Assembly: GCA_012295275.1 (NCBI GenBank)
Contig: CM022670.1
Location: 3,153,335-3,217,334 of the forward strand
Direction of reading: 5' to 3'
DNA length: 64,000 nucleotides
Source: Chrysomallon squamiferum
Lineage: Eukaryota; Mollusca; Gastropoda; Neomphalida; Peltospiridae
Part shown: positions 1 through 16,371 of the stretch, piece after piece
Layout of the letters: each line of letters opens with the position of its first letter
Numbering within the stretch: position 1 is the stretch's first letter
The notes under the pieces: model-generated
What the model was told of the DNA's origin: nothing
Database searches by the model: none
Seen by the model: only the letters and a program-made list of their open reading frames with translations
Position numbers and translations under genes: made by a program

Positions 1-229
1 CTGCTTCTCATTATGTGCTTTCAGAAAAATACATTATATAAATATTCTCAAGTACTGAATTCCAATTATAGACATCTTAGCAGTTTAAAACTGAAATATT
101 GATCCCCCTCCGTTTTTAAATTATATGTAAAAGGGTTTAAATGACCATTATGGATAAAAACCATTAGCCGAGAGAGAGAAAGAGATACAAATATACAAAT
201 ATATACAGTTAGAGAGAAATACAGAAAGG

Positions 230-1744
<1,515 letters not shown>

Positions 1745-1928
1745 TCTTGAAGGCCGAACAGTAACGTCGTCCGCCTTAAGAATGTGAGCGAATGGGGTCC
1801 ATACGTTCGAGTCTCGTCAGCGGCATCTGTCGGGTTTGTGAGGTCGTGATTGGACTTTGTCCCCCTGCGCCAGTGCGTTCTGGAATATTGTCTATGTGCA
1901 GAGTCTAATCAGACGTACATAAGACAGA
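1745..1928 (+). mobile_element. tRNA-derived SINE, copy 1
   Basis: A tRNA-like head (GAAGGCCGAACAGTAACGTC, later a B-box-like CGTTCGAGTCTC) is followed by a body GTTTGTGAGGTCGTGATTGG and the 3' signature GCAGAGTCTAATCAGACGTA ending ATAAGACA. Two further partial copies follow within 350 bp and define the family. No internal ORF. The exact family is not identified. Confidence 0.65.
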
Positions 1929-2013
1929 GAATATTCAAATTCTAAATATACATAGAGACACAGACACACAGACACACACCAACATATATACATACATACA
2001 TATGAACAGAAGA

Positions 2014-2134
2014 TTGTTTTGATGGCCTTCGAAGTGAATAGATGCCGAGTGTTCGAGTCTCGAGAGCAGCGTCTGATGTTTGTGAGGTCAGAATACTGAG
2101 TTTCTGCAGAGTCTAATCAGACGTACATAAGACA
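2014..2134 (+). mobile_element. tRNA-derived SINE, copy 2 (shorter)
   Basis: GATGGCCTTCGAAGTGAAT, B-box-like GTGTTCGAGTCTCG, then GTTTGTGAGGTC and the shared end GCAGAGTCTAATCAGACGTA plus CATAAGACA. It lacks the middle part present in copy 1. Confidence 0.6.
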
Positions 2135-2184
2135 TACATATACCGTTCACACATTCACACATATATCTGCACATAAAAATACAT

Positions 2185-2264
2185 TTGTGAGACTGGGATT
2201 GGCCTTTCAGTGCTGGTGCGATCCCGAATATTGTCTATGTGCAGAGTCTAATCAGACGTGCGTA
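2185..2264 (+). mobile_element. tRNA-derived SINE, copy 3 (3' part only)
   Basis: TTTGTGAGACTGGGATTGGCC matches the body of copy 1, followed by GAATATTGTCTATGTGCAGA and GTCTAATCAGACGT. No tRNA-like head, as expected for a 5'-truncated copy. Confidence 0.6.
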
Positions 2265-4249
2265 ATATTTGCTGTCAATGCGAATTTACCACACAAAATT
2301 AAATGTATTTTAAAATGACGAATGACAAAATAAAAATCAAGCATCTTTCGTGGGAAGCGATGATAAAGGTTTTTAAATAAATACCGCGTTAATACATTAC
2401 GAAAATACAACAAGATCTGTTTACAAACAAATGTTTTAATACTAGTGCCATATCAGATCTTCTGGAAACATCCAATAAATCCATTTATTCTACATCAAAC
2501 TTAAAATATTAAGTAAATCATTATTTGTTCAACATGAAATGGAATTTGTTCTTTACCTAATATTTCATAATATAATTATGTCATTTCAGTTTACCGTCAA
2601 AATCTGTTAACATCCATTCAGCAGAAACTATTTCGAAATGTTTGTTTGTTACAAATTTAATAATTTCTTCTTAAAACAAAATCAAAAATAAAGAAAAAAC
2701 TCATTTAGAAATCTTTGTTTTCTAGCAAATCTAAAAACAAAAACAAAAATATAAAATTCAAATTTTTTGGGGGGGGTGGTTGCAAGAAAAATGAAATCAC
2801 TGATTATCAAAATCAAATGTAATATATACATTCTGCATCAATTTCGAAACAGGAAGATGACCTTATCCATCACAAGATCTGTATTCTCACCTCACATGAT
2901 TATTAATGGAACAACAGCAAAATGTAACCGTAGTGTTTAACTCTTCTGCTGTCAGACCTGAACTTATGCGACTGACCGTTAAGACAAACGGACGGAAATG
3001 ATCTCGTTTGTCTCAGGAAATTATGTCCTCCATGGTTACCCATGGCGATGAAAGAAAATATGCGAGCTTCGTATTTGATTTATTCAGAGATTTTCATATG
3101 ACAGGAAACCAATCATATTCACCTGTCGAGAACAAGCGACGCGTCACTTGATTTTCACTTCTGTGAATTTCTCTGACGCTAGCTCTGCAGCTGCTTGTAT
3201 TCAGAATAACAGAACTTCCTTGCAACAAAATATTGACGGTTTTGTTTCCGTATAATAGAAAAGGTTAACAGTTTTGGCTGGTCTTGGGTGAACTGGTAAG
3301 TCCAAGGAAAATGCACTTGCTGTATTACGATACATTCGGTGGAAATAGGTTTATTATTAATTTCGCTCTGTATTATAATAACAACAACAACAACAACAAC
3401 AACAACAATAATAACCATAATAATAATAATAATAAGAATAAGAATAAGAATAAGAGAAATATAAAGAATGCAAGACATTAGTTAATCCCACATACAAATA
3501 ATAATGGAAATGGTATATTTCAATACAATTAACTTCTTATTTTAAATTAAATGAGAAATGTCGGTTTGACTAAAATCGACGTTTTAAAACTCTCCAATTT
3601 AATTTTGAAATAAATTCGATACAAACGAATTTCAATGAAAATGTGTGTACTTTGATTTTTGATAAACCGCATTTTCAATACAAAATGTATGAAACAATTT
3701 ATAAACAAAGGGGAAAAAAATGATGAACCATATACTGCATATATTTGCAACATTTGAATCTTTTAGTAGTTCAGTCTTAAGTAAAATAAAGCTGAGAACA
3801 GTTAAGATATCGTAGTAGCTACAATGCTGGAGTGGAAGTAGTAGAGTTGTTATACAGAAACAAACGATGCTTTAAGTCGTATAATACTAACTAAATTGTG
3901 GACGGTCATTCTGACGACACAAAAGTTGGTTGGCAATAACGACAATAGTAGTGGTAGTGTTATTTCTTTTTTTCTCTTAAGCTGTTTACTTGTTTACCTT
4001 CATGTGACCGACTACCGTTGGCCGTAGTCGTAATTAATAAAAATTGTAGATGGTCACTCTGTCTAGATAGCAGGCATTTGAATATTAGTAACCGTTCTTG
4101 TAACAGGATGTATTATCAGTGATAGTATTTCTTTTTCATTCTTGTTCGCTCGTTTTCTTTGTACTGACTTGACCATTGGAAACTAATGATGCTGGTAAAG
4201 AGATAGTCAGACAGACTGAGAAATAATGAGTGAGGTGGCGAGAATGAAT

Positions 4250-4435
<186 letters not shown>

Positions 4436-5061
4436 ATTCCGGAGTTACTGTGAATTATTCTGGAACTTAGTGGTATTATGGGGAATTTATAAATAATATA
4501 ACAAAACACAAACTGTACACGCAAGAAGAAGTAAAAGATTACAAAGAAAAGCCTCTCTTAGAAAGAAATTTATAAACGTATAGAAAAAAAAAGATGTAAT
4601 TCATTTCTTGTGTTTTTCTCCAGAAGTAATAAATGAAACAAAATCGCTAGGAGACTTTCCAAGAGATTAATTTTAATTCGCTTTGTGCTTAAGGAATCTT
4701 TATCAGACTGATTAGATATTGCGTTCTTTATTTTCATTACTTCACAATGCTAATAACGTCATAAAAAAATTGAGACTTTTATGCTAATGGAAAAACATGA
4801 CTTTTAACTTTAAGTTGGCAACATCAAAACGTTATCATGATTTGTTGATACTGTGTGATTGCCTAATTCTAGACATGCGTTACATCGAAGGCAGTTTATT
4901 GCTGTCAAAGATAGTATGAAGAGAGATGTAGATTTTTCGTTCAGTTAAACAATCTCTCCTTAGAAACCTCGACAGCGTCAATTAACGAGACAAGATTGTC
5001 GAATGTGTTATATATTGTTTAGTGCAAGAAACCTGTATCTTTCATTTAATTTTTAATTTTC

Positions 5062-5092
<31 letters not shown>

Positions 5093-5149
5093 TTATTCTG
5101 TTTATTACTCCCCTGTTTTCATTATCTCTAACACTTATGTTTACTGTTA

Positions 5150-5545
5150 ATATCACTGTTGATACTGTATTGCAGCTACTACTACTATTGCTGCTTCTAT
5201 TACTACTACTGTTAGTATGACTATTACTATGACTATTGTTACTGTTACTATGAATACCAATATCAGTACACATATGCTGATACCTTTACTACTGTTATTT
5301 ATAATGTTAGCACTGCCACTACTACATATGCTACTAGTCTGTGATACAGCTACGACTACTGCCACTGTTGCTATTACCACTACTGCTACCATAAGCGTTA
5401 CCTACTACTAATATTACTAGTAGCACTACTATTACTATACTAATGCTACTACTAGTACTAAGAAGAAGAAGAAGATGACGATGATGATGATGGCGATGAT
5501 GTTGGTGATGACCATGACGATGATGATATTAATACTATTGTCATC
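5150..5545. repeat. Degenerate trinucleotide-rich region
   Basis: About 400 bp made almost entirely of ACT, ATT, CTG, GAT and AAG-type triplets in phase, including (GAA)4 and (GAT)n near 5461-5530. It gives open frames on both strands that look like low-complexity proteins but carry no gene signal. Confidence 0.8.
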
Positions 5546-7020
5546 ACTAGCTCTACCGCTATGAATAAATCGTGCCTCGCTAAGATCGCTTTCATTACAA
5601 ATCTGTTATCACATCAAAGTATCTGTGTCTCTCTGTCGTGATAAATACTCCAGTTGCATTCCTTCGTCAATCTATCAGATGTGAATTTTCTTACGTCAGT
5701 ACGTACTCTTAAAAGCATTCAGTCGACACCGTTCCATTTAACAAAACCAACAGAAAACACTTTTCTTTAAATATGTCTGAAAACATCGGCGGCTAGAATG
5801 AATTCTTTCATTTCCTGCTCAGTCACGATTTTTTGCCACGAAATATGTATTTAGACAACTTTTCTTTATCAGCTCTGTGCCGAAAATCAATTCAGGGCCA
5901 TGATTTTGTCAACGGGATCTGAAGTTCCCGATATTTCTTTTTCTTTTCTTTCTTTCTTTCTTTCTTTCGTTATGTGTTTCTGGTATCATTATTTGCTATC
6001 AAATCCCTTTTGTTCTGAACGTTTTTCAGAAGGTGTCCGTTTTCCAGTGTTTATTTTATTATCTGACAAAGGAAAGCGTCTAGGATTTCGGAATCTACGA
6101 ATTTCCAGTCATTTCACAGTGTTCTTTACAAACAGCTGTCTCTGAGAATTGTGAAGGTTTTCTGTCTTCCGTAACTTACTTCTGAATAAACAGAAATTCA
6201 TCGACTCATGTTCTGTAATTCATCCGTTTACATCCTGTTTTTCAAGATTAGAATATCTTTTAATGCAGAAGGTTTTAATCTTCTAGAAATAACTAATATT
6301 TCTTCTGGTAATGCATCCAGTCGAAAATAAGTCTAAAATGTTAGATATAACATGCACTAGTATCATATGATGTTATGCGAAGACAAGGTACATTTGTCCC
6401 TTCATTTAACGGATTTTGGTAAATCAAGACAAAATCTGGGAAATGTAAAAATAATCTCGATTCGGGATCCGTCCGGTAATCAGTGCGGCGTCCGAAAGTA
6501 CGCGCATCTGTTTGTTTAAACTGGCGGTGTGTGCGTTTCGTGCTGTGTAACTGCTCTGTGTTGTTTGTCTAACAGTTCTTTATATGTGTAACATTATTTT
6601 TATTTTCTTAGTATTGAAAGTGTCGCTACTGTACGATCACAGTATAACAAGCTCAATACGCCGTGCATCGGAGTAAGTGAAATTTAGATCTATACATTAT
6701 TCCACTTTGATAATATTAATATTTACGCTATTTCTAACAACCTTCGAAAAACCGAGATTTTTTTTTGTATTTTCCGAACAAGCTTTACCATCTTTTACTC
6801 CGCTAAATTGAGTGTCGACTGTATTGTCATTGTTTATTAGTAGATAAATGTGATTATATACAAAACAAACACTTTAAATAGAGAAATAAAATACGCTTTA
6901 TATATACATATAAACATACACACACACGCACGCGCACTCACACAGACACACACATTATGAATGCCGGCCACTTTGGGAATAACAGAGAAGAGTAAGTAAG
7001 TAAGCAAGTAAGGAAGCAAA

Positions 7021-7057
<37 letters not shown>

Positions 7058-8179
7058 GAGTGAGTAGGTAAGTAAACAGAAAATAAAGTTTCAGAAGATC
7101 TATGATAATTAACTCTTTTTAATGTTTGTATCGGATGAATGAACATATTATATACTTAGACTGAGTAAAGCTCAGTGACCAGTAGATGAAGGAAACATGA
7201 ACGAAATAATAAAAAGGTTATTTGAAAAGTCTTAAATATTTTGAAACTGAAGATTTCAAATAAATAATTCATTCATGTTGCAAGACCAATGAACATATAA
7301 CAAACATTTTCTCACACAAACACATCATTAATTCTCAATAGAGATCAAAGATTTCTGTAAATAGGGGGAGAACATTTACAAGATCGTCCAACAACATTGA
7401 TACATTATCGAAAACACAGAATGTGACTTCAAACTGAGCGAATGTTCTGCAGCCGTCGAGCGAGTTGTTGGAATCAACTGCATCGAGCTCTGCTTGCTCA
7501 CAATCAGAGGTCATCGTTTATAAAAACCTCGTTTTGTTGATGGTTTCGCGAGGTCTTCCCTCGCACACGTCTGTATCAAAGATCACAGACAAGTCGAGCC
7601 GAAGTGGGACAACTTCTCGGAAAAAGAAAAAAGAAGACACAAACTGGCTGATGTTAACACTGTCCCTGTTATCTTCAGCTGACTGTAATAAGCTGATGAA
7701 GAATCGCGTTTAAGAAAACCACGAAGACTCGCGTACAGCAAGCAATCAAATTTGTTTTATCGGCACCGCACCAGCAGAAAGTCATCCAAGTGGGACAAGC
7801 GTTGGAGCTTAGCATTAAGCCAATAACCCCTCCACTTGCGGTTTCCAGCTCAAAGTTGTTCAACTAGTGCAGAACATGTCATCGACCTTTTTTTTTTTTT
7901 TTTTTTTTTTGAAGGATGATGATATTTTGTCCTTCTATATCCCTCCAGAATGCTGAATAAAAGATGAATCTGTACAACTGGACCATAATCCATGCTATAA
8001 GAGAGATAAAGGAAAAGAAACGTTCATGGATTGTTATAACTGGATCAACTGTCGGCTTTATACAGCATGCATCAAGAGTCTAATGACAAAAATTCCGTTA
8101 CGTCTTTTTTCTTTGATTATAGAGTCAAACGAAGCCTTGATCGCTGTGTCGCTTGCCATCTTTTTTTTTCCATCTAGAC

Positions 8180-8377
<198 letters not shown>

Positions 8378-8812
8378 GAATTCAAACTAAATTAATAATC
8401 TTGCAGTCAGTGCTATTCTTTTATAATTGTTAGTTTATTCATCTCTCTGTTGATTTATTTCTAATTATTTCTCGTTCTCCTTACAGGATTTTAGTACAGA
8501 ATTGTTTGTTGTTTCTTCACTTACATGACAGACACAGATTAAGCAACTACGCGAAATCCAAAGACACAAATATTTGTCCGCACTGTTTGTTTTCTTTGTA
8601 GAGTACCCAGCTCAGGATTTGTAATACTGGAATCACAGGAATCGATTTAATTTTCTCAAATTACACGAAAACAAGATCGTTTTCAGAGACAATGTACTTT
8701 TAAGAGAAATAGATACATTTTACAGTTACCATCATGTTGTATACTGTGTTCTTTTTTTCTGTTTTCTTTAAATAATTATTATCATTGTTATTATTATTAT
8801 TATTATTATTAT

Positions 8813-8844
<32 letters not shown>

Positions 8845-9166
8845 ATAGTTGATGTTAGTGGTGATGATGGTATCGTAATTATTTATTGTTGTATAATATC
8901 TTAATTTGTTTTGAATGTTACTAATTTTATGAACGCCATGGTGTTTCAGTACCCATTTTCACATTTTTATATTCTATATTCTTGTTTTAATGGATTCAAA
9001 TTATACAACAACTTGCTCATGAAATTAAAGAAATCTGTACTGGAAATCTATTTATTTAACCAGAAGGTTTAATTTACACAAATCTTACTGCCTAATATTC
9101 AGCATAAATATTTTGTTCTGTAATCTAAAGGTATGATTTTCGCAATAAATAAATGAATAAAATAAA

Positions 9167-9207
<41 letters not shown>

Positions 9208-9699
9208 AAACAAACAAACAAACAAACAAATAAATAAATAAAACAAATAAACAAACAAACAAACAAATAAATAAAATTGTTCTTCGAGTTCTTCCTATCA
9301 GATCTGTCTGCAGCAATGTTCAGCAAGGAACTCTTCCGTAAGCGCAGCAAACTATTCATTTTAATCAACGAGGTTTGATACGGCCTTTCATTTACTTTCA
9401 AGCAAACGTTGCAGGGCTAAGCTTTTTCAGGCTTAAGATTACTATTTATTTTTGGAGATAGTACAAAAGGAAGGGTATAATATCAGGAATTTTATATTGG
9501 TTTGAAAAGATCAAAGAGGTGCTAGTTTAAAAAAAAGAAGAAAAAAGAAAGAATTAAGGTCAACACTTCAAAGAAAAGTGACGACCTACAAAAATATTTG
9601 GTGTGAACAGTGTAAGTTAAATTTTAAAAGCCGTAAAATAAACATAAAAAAAAAATAATAATAAAATTAAAGAATTATACATATGAAAATATCACGAAT

Positions 9700-10056
9700 A
9701 GATAGAACAAACAGACAGACAGACAGACAGAAAGGTAGGTAGGTAGTTTGATAGATGACAGATAGATAGATAGACAGACAGACATAAACATATAGATAGA
9801 TAGACACATCTACATAATTTAATTTCCTATATGCATAAACAAAAATTCAATATATACCTACATTCAATAATTACAGATAACTGCATATTTACATACCAAC
9901 ACATATACATGCACACATATACACATATATACATATATACATATATACACACACACAACACACATACACACAAAACATATATACACACATACACTCATAT
10001 ACATATATACATTTATATACACATTTTCACATGCATATGCATGGATACATATATAA

Positions 10057-10087
<31 letters not shown>

Positions 10088-10110
10088 AAACACTTACCCG
10101 CGCATACACA
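9700..10110. repeat. GACA/GATA and CA/TA repeat block
   Basis: (GACA)n at 9711-9731, (GATA)n at 9755-9810, then degenerate CA/TA words and (CA)n at 10058-10084. Confidence 0.85.
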
Positions 10111-11123
10111 GAGACTCATCACTGTTCACGCACACGCATCCACACTCAAATACGCACGTTTACAAACGTCAGTTTTATAATTTTTCTTTGCTATATTTCT
10201 ACCAGAGTGTGAACGTTGAGACGGAGATAACTGCTCGTCTAATGAAATTTTAAAACAAATTTGTTGAAATGGATCATCGAAACATGACACGCTTCTGTCA
10301 GTCTTGAAGGTTCTAATGTTTCCTGATAATGAATAATTCAATGAAACTCCATTTAAACTAACTCATCCGTTTGTTTGTTTCCTGCCGAAAACGTGTAGGA
10401 CAAACGTCATTACAAATCTGCAGAGACAACTTCGGAGTGATCGAAACTTTTGGAAAATAATTGACGAGGGCTCAAAACAGCCTACTCCCGTGGGAAATGT
10501 TTCAGTGTTGAAAAATTCCAGAGGCGTAAAGATAGAAATAATAATTTTAATTGTCCTTATTGATTTAATATTCTCTCAGTTTTAAAAAATCAAACTTTGA
10601 AGTTATTCGCGTCTTTTCTTTGAAACGTTGTTGTTGTCCTTTTATTCTGTAGTGACTTCGCCCCTTCTTCGCGTTTCTGAATTAGAATTTCAAGTAAAGA
10701 CGACGTCAGTTCTTCAAAACAATTGTCATCGCTGAAATATTCATAGAACACTCAGCAAAATCAGATCAGAGCATTCATAAGGCAATAAGAAATATTTTTT
10801 TTTTTTTTTAAATGACACAATCAAATAAACATATTATCTAATAAATTTAAAACAAATAAAAAAATTAAAATTTCCAAACAAATAAGAATGAAAGAAAAAA
10901 CGAAAAATATATAAATATTCTTAACTGAAATATTAGTTATTTACAAGGTGCAGTTCAATTTCATTGCTAATGTGATATATATCTTTTACCATAGCTGTAT
11001 ATATATATAAGTATATTAATCTTTTTTCTAATTCTCTCTTTCTGTCAGTGAGTATCTGTTTTCTTATACATACCAGGTTGATATATAGATACAACATACA
11101 TACATATGTATTTCTTTCTCTGT

Positions 11124-11125
<2 letters not shown>

Positions 11126-11214
<89 letters not shown>
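11126..11214. repeat. (TC)n microsatellite
   Basis: About 89 bp of pure TC. Confidence 0.98.
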
Positions 11215-11217
<3 letters not shown>

Positions 11218-12802
11218 ATATATGTATTTTCTTCTCTGAGAAAAAAACACACATCAGACGCCAGTTTCATTAACTGTTTCATAAAAGGAGAAAACGCAGT
11301 GAACACACTTTCTCTGACCTTTACGTTTTATTGCTCATCACACTTCCCGCGTGTCTGATCACGAATGTCGGACGCGAAAATACCCGCTCGTTCTTTCTCG
11401 TGCGTGCTGCAATAAATTTCAGCGATTTCAGACAATTCGTTTTCCTCTGAATTACATTGTGCAGATTAATTAATTTCCACGTGTGTCTGTTTTGCCAGAC
11501 TTCACAATGATTATATAAAAAGAAAGAGAATTACCGTAGGCACTGGCATCTCATTAAGAAACGTTTGAATCTGAATTCTGACAGAGTTAACAAGTACGCT
11601 GTATTCCACTAATTTTTTTTCAGAGCTCGGAGGTGGCATGTCTGTTTAATAAATATGGTTGATGTTGTTGTATTTACAGTATTTTTTTTATCTGAAACGG
11701 ATGCAGATTTACAGGTAAGAATGATGATGCTGACAACAGCGATGACTGTAATGACGTCAAAATGACCCCATATCCCCTGTAATAAAATGGTCATGCGAAA
11801 TCAGATGTAAGAAACAGAAAAACTATTGCATCATCGACTGGAGCAGCAGTAATAATAATAATAATAATAATGATGATGATAGTGATGATGATGATGATGA
11901 TGATGATGATAAGTTGTTATAACAAATTGTATTTATGGTTCTGAAAACAGATAAAATTTCCTACATTTCTAATTTAATTTTGAGCGTATATAAGCCTCTG
12001 TGTGTATGTATGCATGGTTTTATGTATGTTTGTAAGGAAACCTGATTATTGTGAATACAGAATCTATTTTAAAGTTAAAGGAACTGTTTCGATTAGCGGT
12101 AAGAGGCATTTCACATAATTCGCTCGATCCTGGATTTTGCAGTTTGTTTTAAAACACGTTCTTTGTTGTGGGTTTTTTTACCCCCTATTTTATTACTTCT
12201 TCAGGTCTTCATGCAAAGATAACGTGCTTTCTGTGACTGAAAAATATTAGTAAATGACTTTATAATAAAATTAATGCCACCTTTAACATTGGTTTACGGC
12301 AATAATTCACAGAGCACAGTAAATGCGTAATTCCTCACAGCCAGCTGCTGAAACTTTCATCACTCATCACCATTTTCCCTGATTTATTGCTGTAAGGCAA
12401 TCCACAAGACGAACCACCAGCGGTTTCGAGTGACGTTATATTTGGAAGAGCTCGGAAGACCTCGTAATTTTCCGTCAACCGAAAATTTAGAGAGATTTTA
12501 AATAGTTTTATAACAGTCATTCATTATTTCCTCCAACTATTTCTCTTTCTGTCTCTATATCTTCATTTGTTTTGCTTTTTTTTCATTTTCTTTTTTCATC
12601 CTCTGTAATATTCTCTCTCTCGTTTCTCTCTTTCTATCTATCTGTATATATATCTATATATATATTTCAGAGAAAACATTTTTTTCTAATATTTTACTGA
12701 AACGTTCATTCTCTTTCTGTTTCTTTCTCTCACACACTTTCTTGTACAATCTCTGCTCACTTTTGTGTTACCGTCTCTCTTCCTTATTTATTTTCTCCCT
12801 CG

Positions 12803-12847
<45 letters not shown>

Positions 12848-13803
12848 CCTTTCTCTTCGCTGTAGTCTTCAGTCGGGTGGATTAAATAATAAATAATAAT
12901 AATTTAGCACAATCATTTATTATATATCTATGTTATTATAAACAAAGACACTTTACTTCTATATTGTAATGACGATGATTCTAAACATACACTAATCAGT
13001 ACAAGTATGTTCAAATCTTCACTGCAGACATTCATCTCATTACAAGGACTTTTCGGAAGGGAAAAATTAACAAGCGACTGAACTACAAATGATGGCTCTA
13101 ACCAGAACTTCAAGTAAAAGCTTATTAGCTACTCGACTTTCAGAACTGCCTGCCATGTTTAGTTGTCCTGTACAGAGAAAGCGACTCGAAGAATAGTTCG
13201 TTTCTGCTTGCTTTGCCGCCACCGTGTGTCAATTTACGCCAAACGAAGCTAGGAAAATTACAATTAAACGGGGATTTCTCGTCTGTGATCGCAAATCGTT
13301 TCTTCTGTAATCCTTGCCAACATCACGAATCTTTGAACTGGAGAAAAACCGCAGCTGTTTGATTTAGCTTTCGCGTCTCGTTTGTAGGAAAGTCTGCCGT
13401 CCTAAACAGCTAATACTACATTGTCCTTGTTGACCAAATCTCTGTTCTGAACAAGAAAATATTCTATGCCCAGTCACGTATCTGTTGGCGAGGTTGTGCT
13501 GCAGGAATCGAACTAGTGAACTTTTTATACTTTGTATTTCAAGTCCTAGACGACTTTTTTTTTTCTTTTTTTCTTTTTTTTTGTCATTTCTCTTGAGAAA
13601 AGATTTCTAAGAAAGCAGTGGGTTGTTTTAAGAATGAGGTGAAGATCTATAAAGCAGAAACAAATCGAAGGTTTGAAAGATCAGCCATTGCCTAATATCG
13701 TCTGAATTTTGTTTGAGAATAAAAAGAATTCTCTATGTGTAATCTTCTGGGTTTCTCTCTCTCTCTCTCTTTCTCTGGGTCTTTCTAACTCTCTTTTTTA
13801 CCT

Positions 13804-13869
<66 letters not shown>

Positions 13870-14148
13870 CACTCTTTCTCTCTGATGTCTTTTTGAGTAT
13901 CCTTCCTTTGATTTTCTCTAATTCTTTCCTCCTTTCACGACTTTAGCTGTTTTGTATCTCTCCATCTATATATAAAGGTGGGATATCTTTTTTCTTTTAT
14001 TATCTCAATTTTTATTCTCTACATATTTCTTTGATTCCGCACATAACATTCTCTATCTGAGTGATTTTATATATAATATTCTCTCTGTATTTGAATGATT
14101 CGAATATAAATAATCAGAAAGATGATTCCAAGATATTTTATGGTTTCA

Positions 14149-14151
<3 letters not shown>

Positions 14152-14205
<54 letters not shown>

Positions 14206-14214
14206 GTTATTATT
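14152..14214. repeat. (ATT)n microsatellite
   Basis: About 60 bp of ATT, continuing into imperfect ACT/CTG triplets to about 14,300. The translated leucine or tyrosine runs here are artefacts of the repeat. Confidence 0.95.
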
Positions 14215-15074
14215 ATAGTATTAGTCCGACAACTGCTGCTACTACTACTTCTACTACTACTAATGCTGCTGCTGCTACAACTATTACTATTGCTGTTGCT
14301 AGTTCTTTTGTTGTTTGTGGTAATGGTGTTGTTGTTCCTTACACAGAAACTATATACGTGTTTTCATGCATGATTCTCTGTAATTATTACTCAAATCAGT
14401 AGCTAATCCATTTTCTTTTTAATCCTTATAACTCTGTTCTTGACGTGATGTTTCGTTAAAATCTGCCTTAAATAGAAATTGTACACGAGAATAACAGTCA
14501 ACACGAAACATTAAAAAAAAAGGAAAGTTACAAAACTAATAGTGTCCATCATTTGAATAATTATTTTTCTAAAGATCTAAATGTGTTTTCTTTCAACAGA
14601 TCTTCCGCGTTCCGTACTGTTACACTTAATCCCTTTCTTTGCCACTAATGATAACGTTTATCCTAATTGTTAACAAACAGATATATTGCAGCTGACAAAA
14701 ACAACCGCTATTGGCAATTATTGCCTCGCCATTATACCAGCTGCGTGATTAGAAACGTGAATCAGAAATCTTGTTTTGATCGTTAAAGCTGCTTAACTTT
14801 AGTTAACCAAGTTACGTTCTTGATAGTACATCGACTTCAGTGAAACTAATTGTACTCACCACCTACGTCTTTGGGTACATTTTAATGATGGAGTAAAATC
14901 TTTGTCCGATGATGATTATGTTGTCGATGATGATGATGATCATAAGTAAAAGCAGAAGTAGTAGTATTTACCACTACTACTATAATATTTGGCGATATTT
15001 TACATTGACTATTTGCTTTGTATTTTTTATTTAGATTTTTTTGTTTTTTTTAATTAATTATAGTTGAGCTTTTG

Positions 15075-15105
<31 letters not shown>

Positions 15106-16101
15106 ATTATTATTAAATTTTTTTTTTTTCTTAAAATATTATTATTACTTTTTCAGAAATATTTATAACTATTATTTAAATATGTTGCTTTGTTATGTTT
15201 TATATTTTTCCATTTCTTTCTCTTGCTTTTGCTATTTTCTCTTTCTTTTATTATTACTTGATTTTGTTTGTTTTCTCCATTACGACCATCATGATTAACG
15301 TATTCAACTAAATGTTTAAATCAGAAGAAGGAAGTTGAAACATTTCCTATTATAAAAATCTAGCGACATGTAACATATCTCTATTTCTCTTAAAAATCGA
15401 AAATAAAATAAAATAAAATAAAATAAAAAAGCAGGAATATAATTTATTTGACATTTTAATGTATCTCCAAAGATAGCTTTTAATGTAATAATCTTTTATT
15501 TTACTGAACTTCAGTTATCGCCTTTCCTGTCTGTCAGTTTTCGTTTAAGTGATTCTTGTCATAACCCGAGACAGGTACAGACGAACTGACGATTTTAAAA
15601 GACAAAAAACCGCCATCATTGTGACGCAATAACTTTGAAGAAGAAATACAAAAAGAAATCGAGAAACCATCGAGTCACTCCCGATAACCTCTGTATTAGC
15701 ATGTGACAAATAATTTTATTATTATCATCGCCATCACCATCATTAATTACTATTATTTTTTTTTTTTTTTTGTATTATTTGTTATTGTTATTTTTATGTC
15801 ATTTACAGGTCCAGATTGTTTTCATATATATTCTCTCTCGCTCTCATATTTTTTAAAGAATTAATTAATAATTTATATACATCTTTACCGATTCACGTAC
15901 GCTTGTAATGGGCACATTCCTGAATAAAATCTGTTGTTTAAATCTCAGCGTACTGTATTAACTTATAAACGTGGTCAGAGATTAAAAGCCATCTGTCTTC
16001 TGTTGTCTTCCCTGTCCAGGGCAAATTATCCCCTGATGTAGCGAAAGTTGTACAGAATCCTGTCACTTTAATCTATCAACAACTGACAAGTACAGAGATT
16101 T

Positions 16102-16371
16102 ACTGTGCGTAGTATTGCTGGATCCTAATTTATTGTGCGTGGTATTGCTGGATTCTAATTTAGTGTACGTGGTATTGCTGGATCCTAATTTATTTTACGT
16201 AGTATTGCTGGATCCTAATTTATTGTACGTAGTATTGCTGGATCCTAATTTATTTTACGTAGTATTGCTGGATTCTAATTTATTGTACATAGTATTGCTG
16301 GATCCTAATTTATTGTACGTAGTATTGCTGGATCCTAATTTATTGTACGTAGTTTTGCAGGATCCTAATAC
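16102..16371 (+). repeat. 30-bp minisatellite, 9 units
   Basis: Nine consecutive units start every 30 bp from 16111 to 16351 (AGTATTGCTGGATCCTAATT plus TATTGTACGT) with only point changes and no indels; the last is partial. Because 30 is a multiple of 3 and the unit has no stop in one frame, it reads as a decapeptide repeat LLDPNLLYVV for 90 codons, but there is no sign of a gene around it. Confidence 0.9.

Noticed and set aside
3031-3055. Near-palindrome TCCATGGTTACCCATGG resembling an RFX X-box
   Set aside because: The second half-site does not match RGYAAC, so the motif is incomplete.
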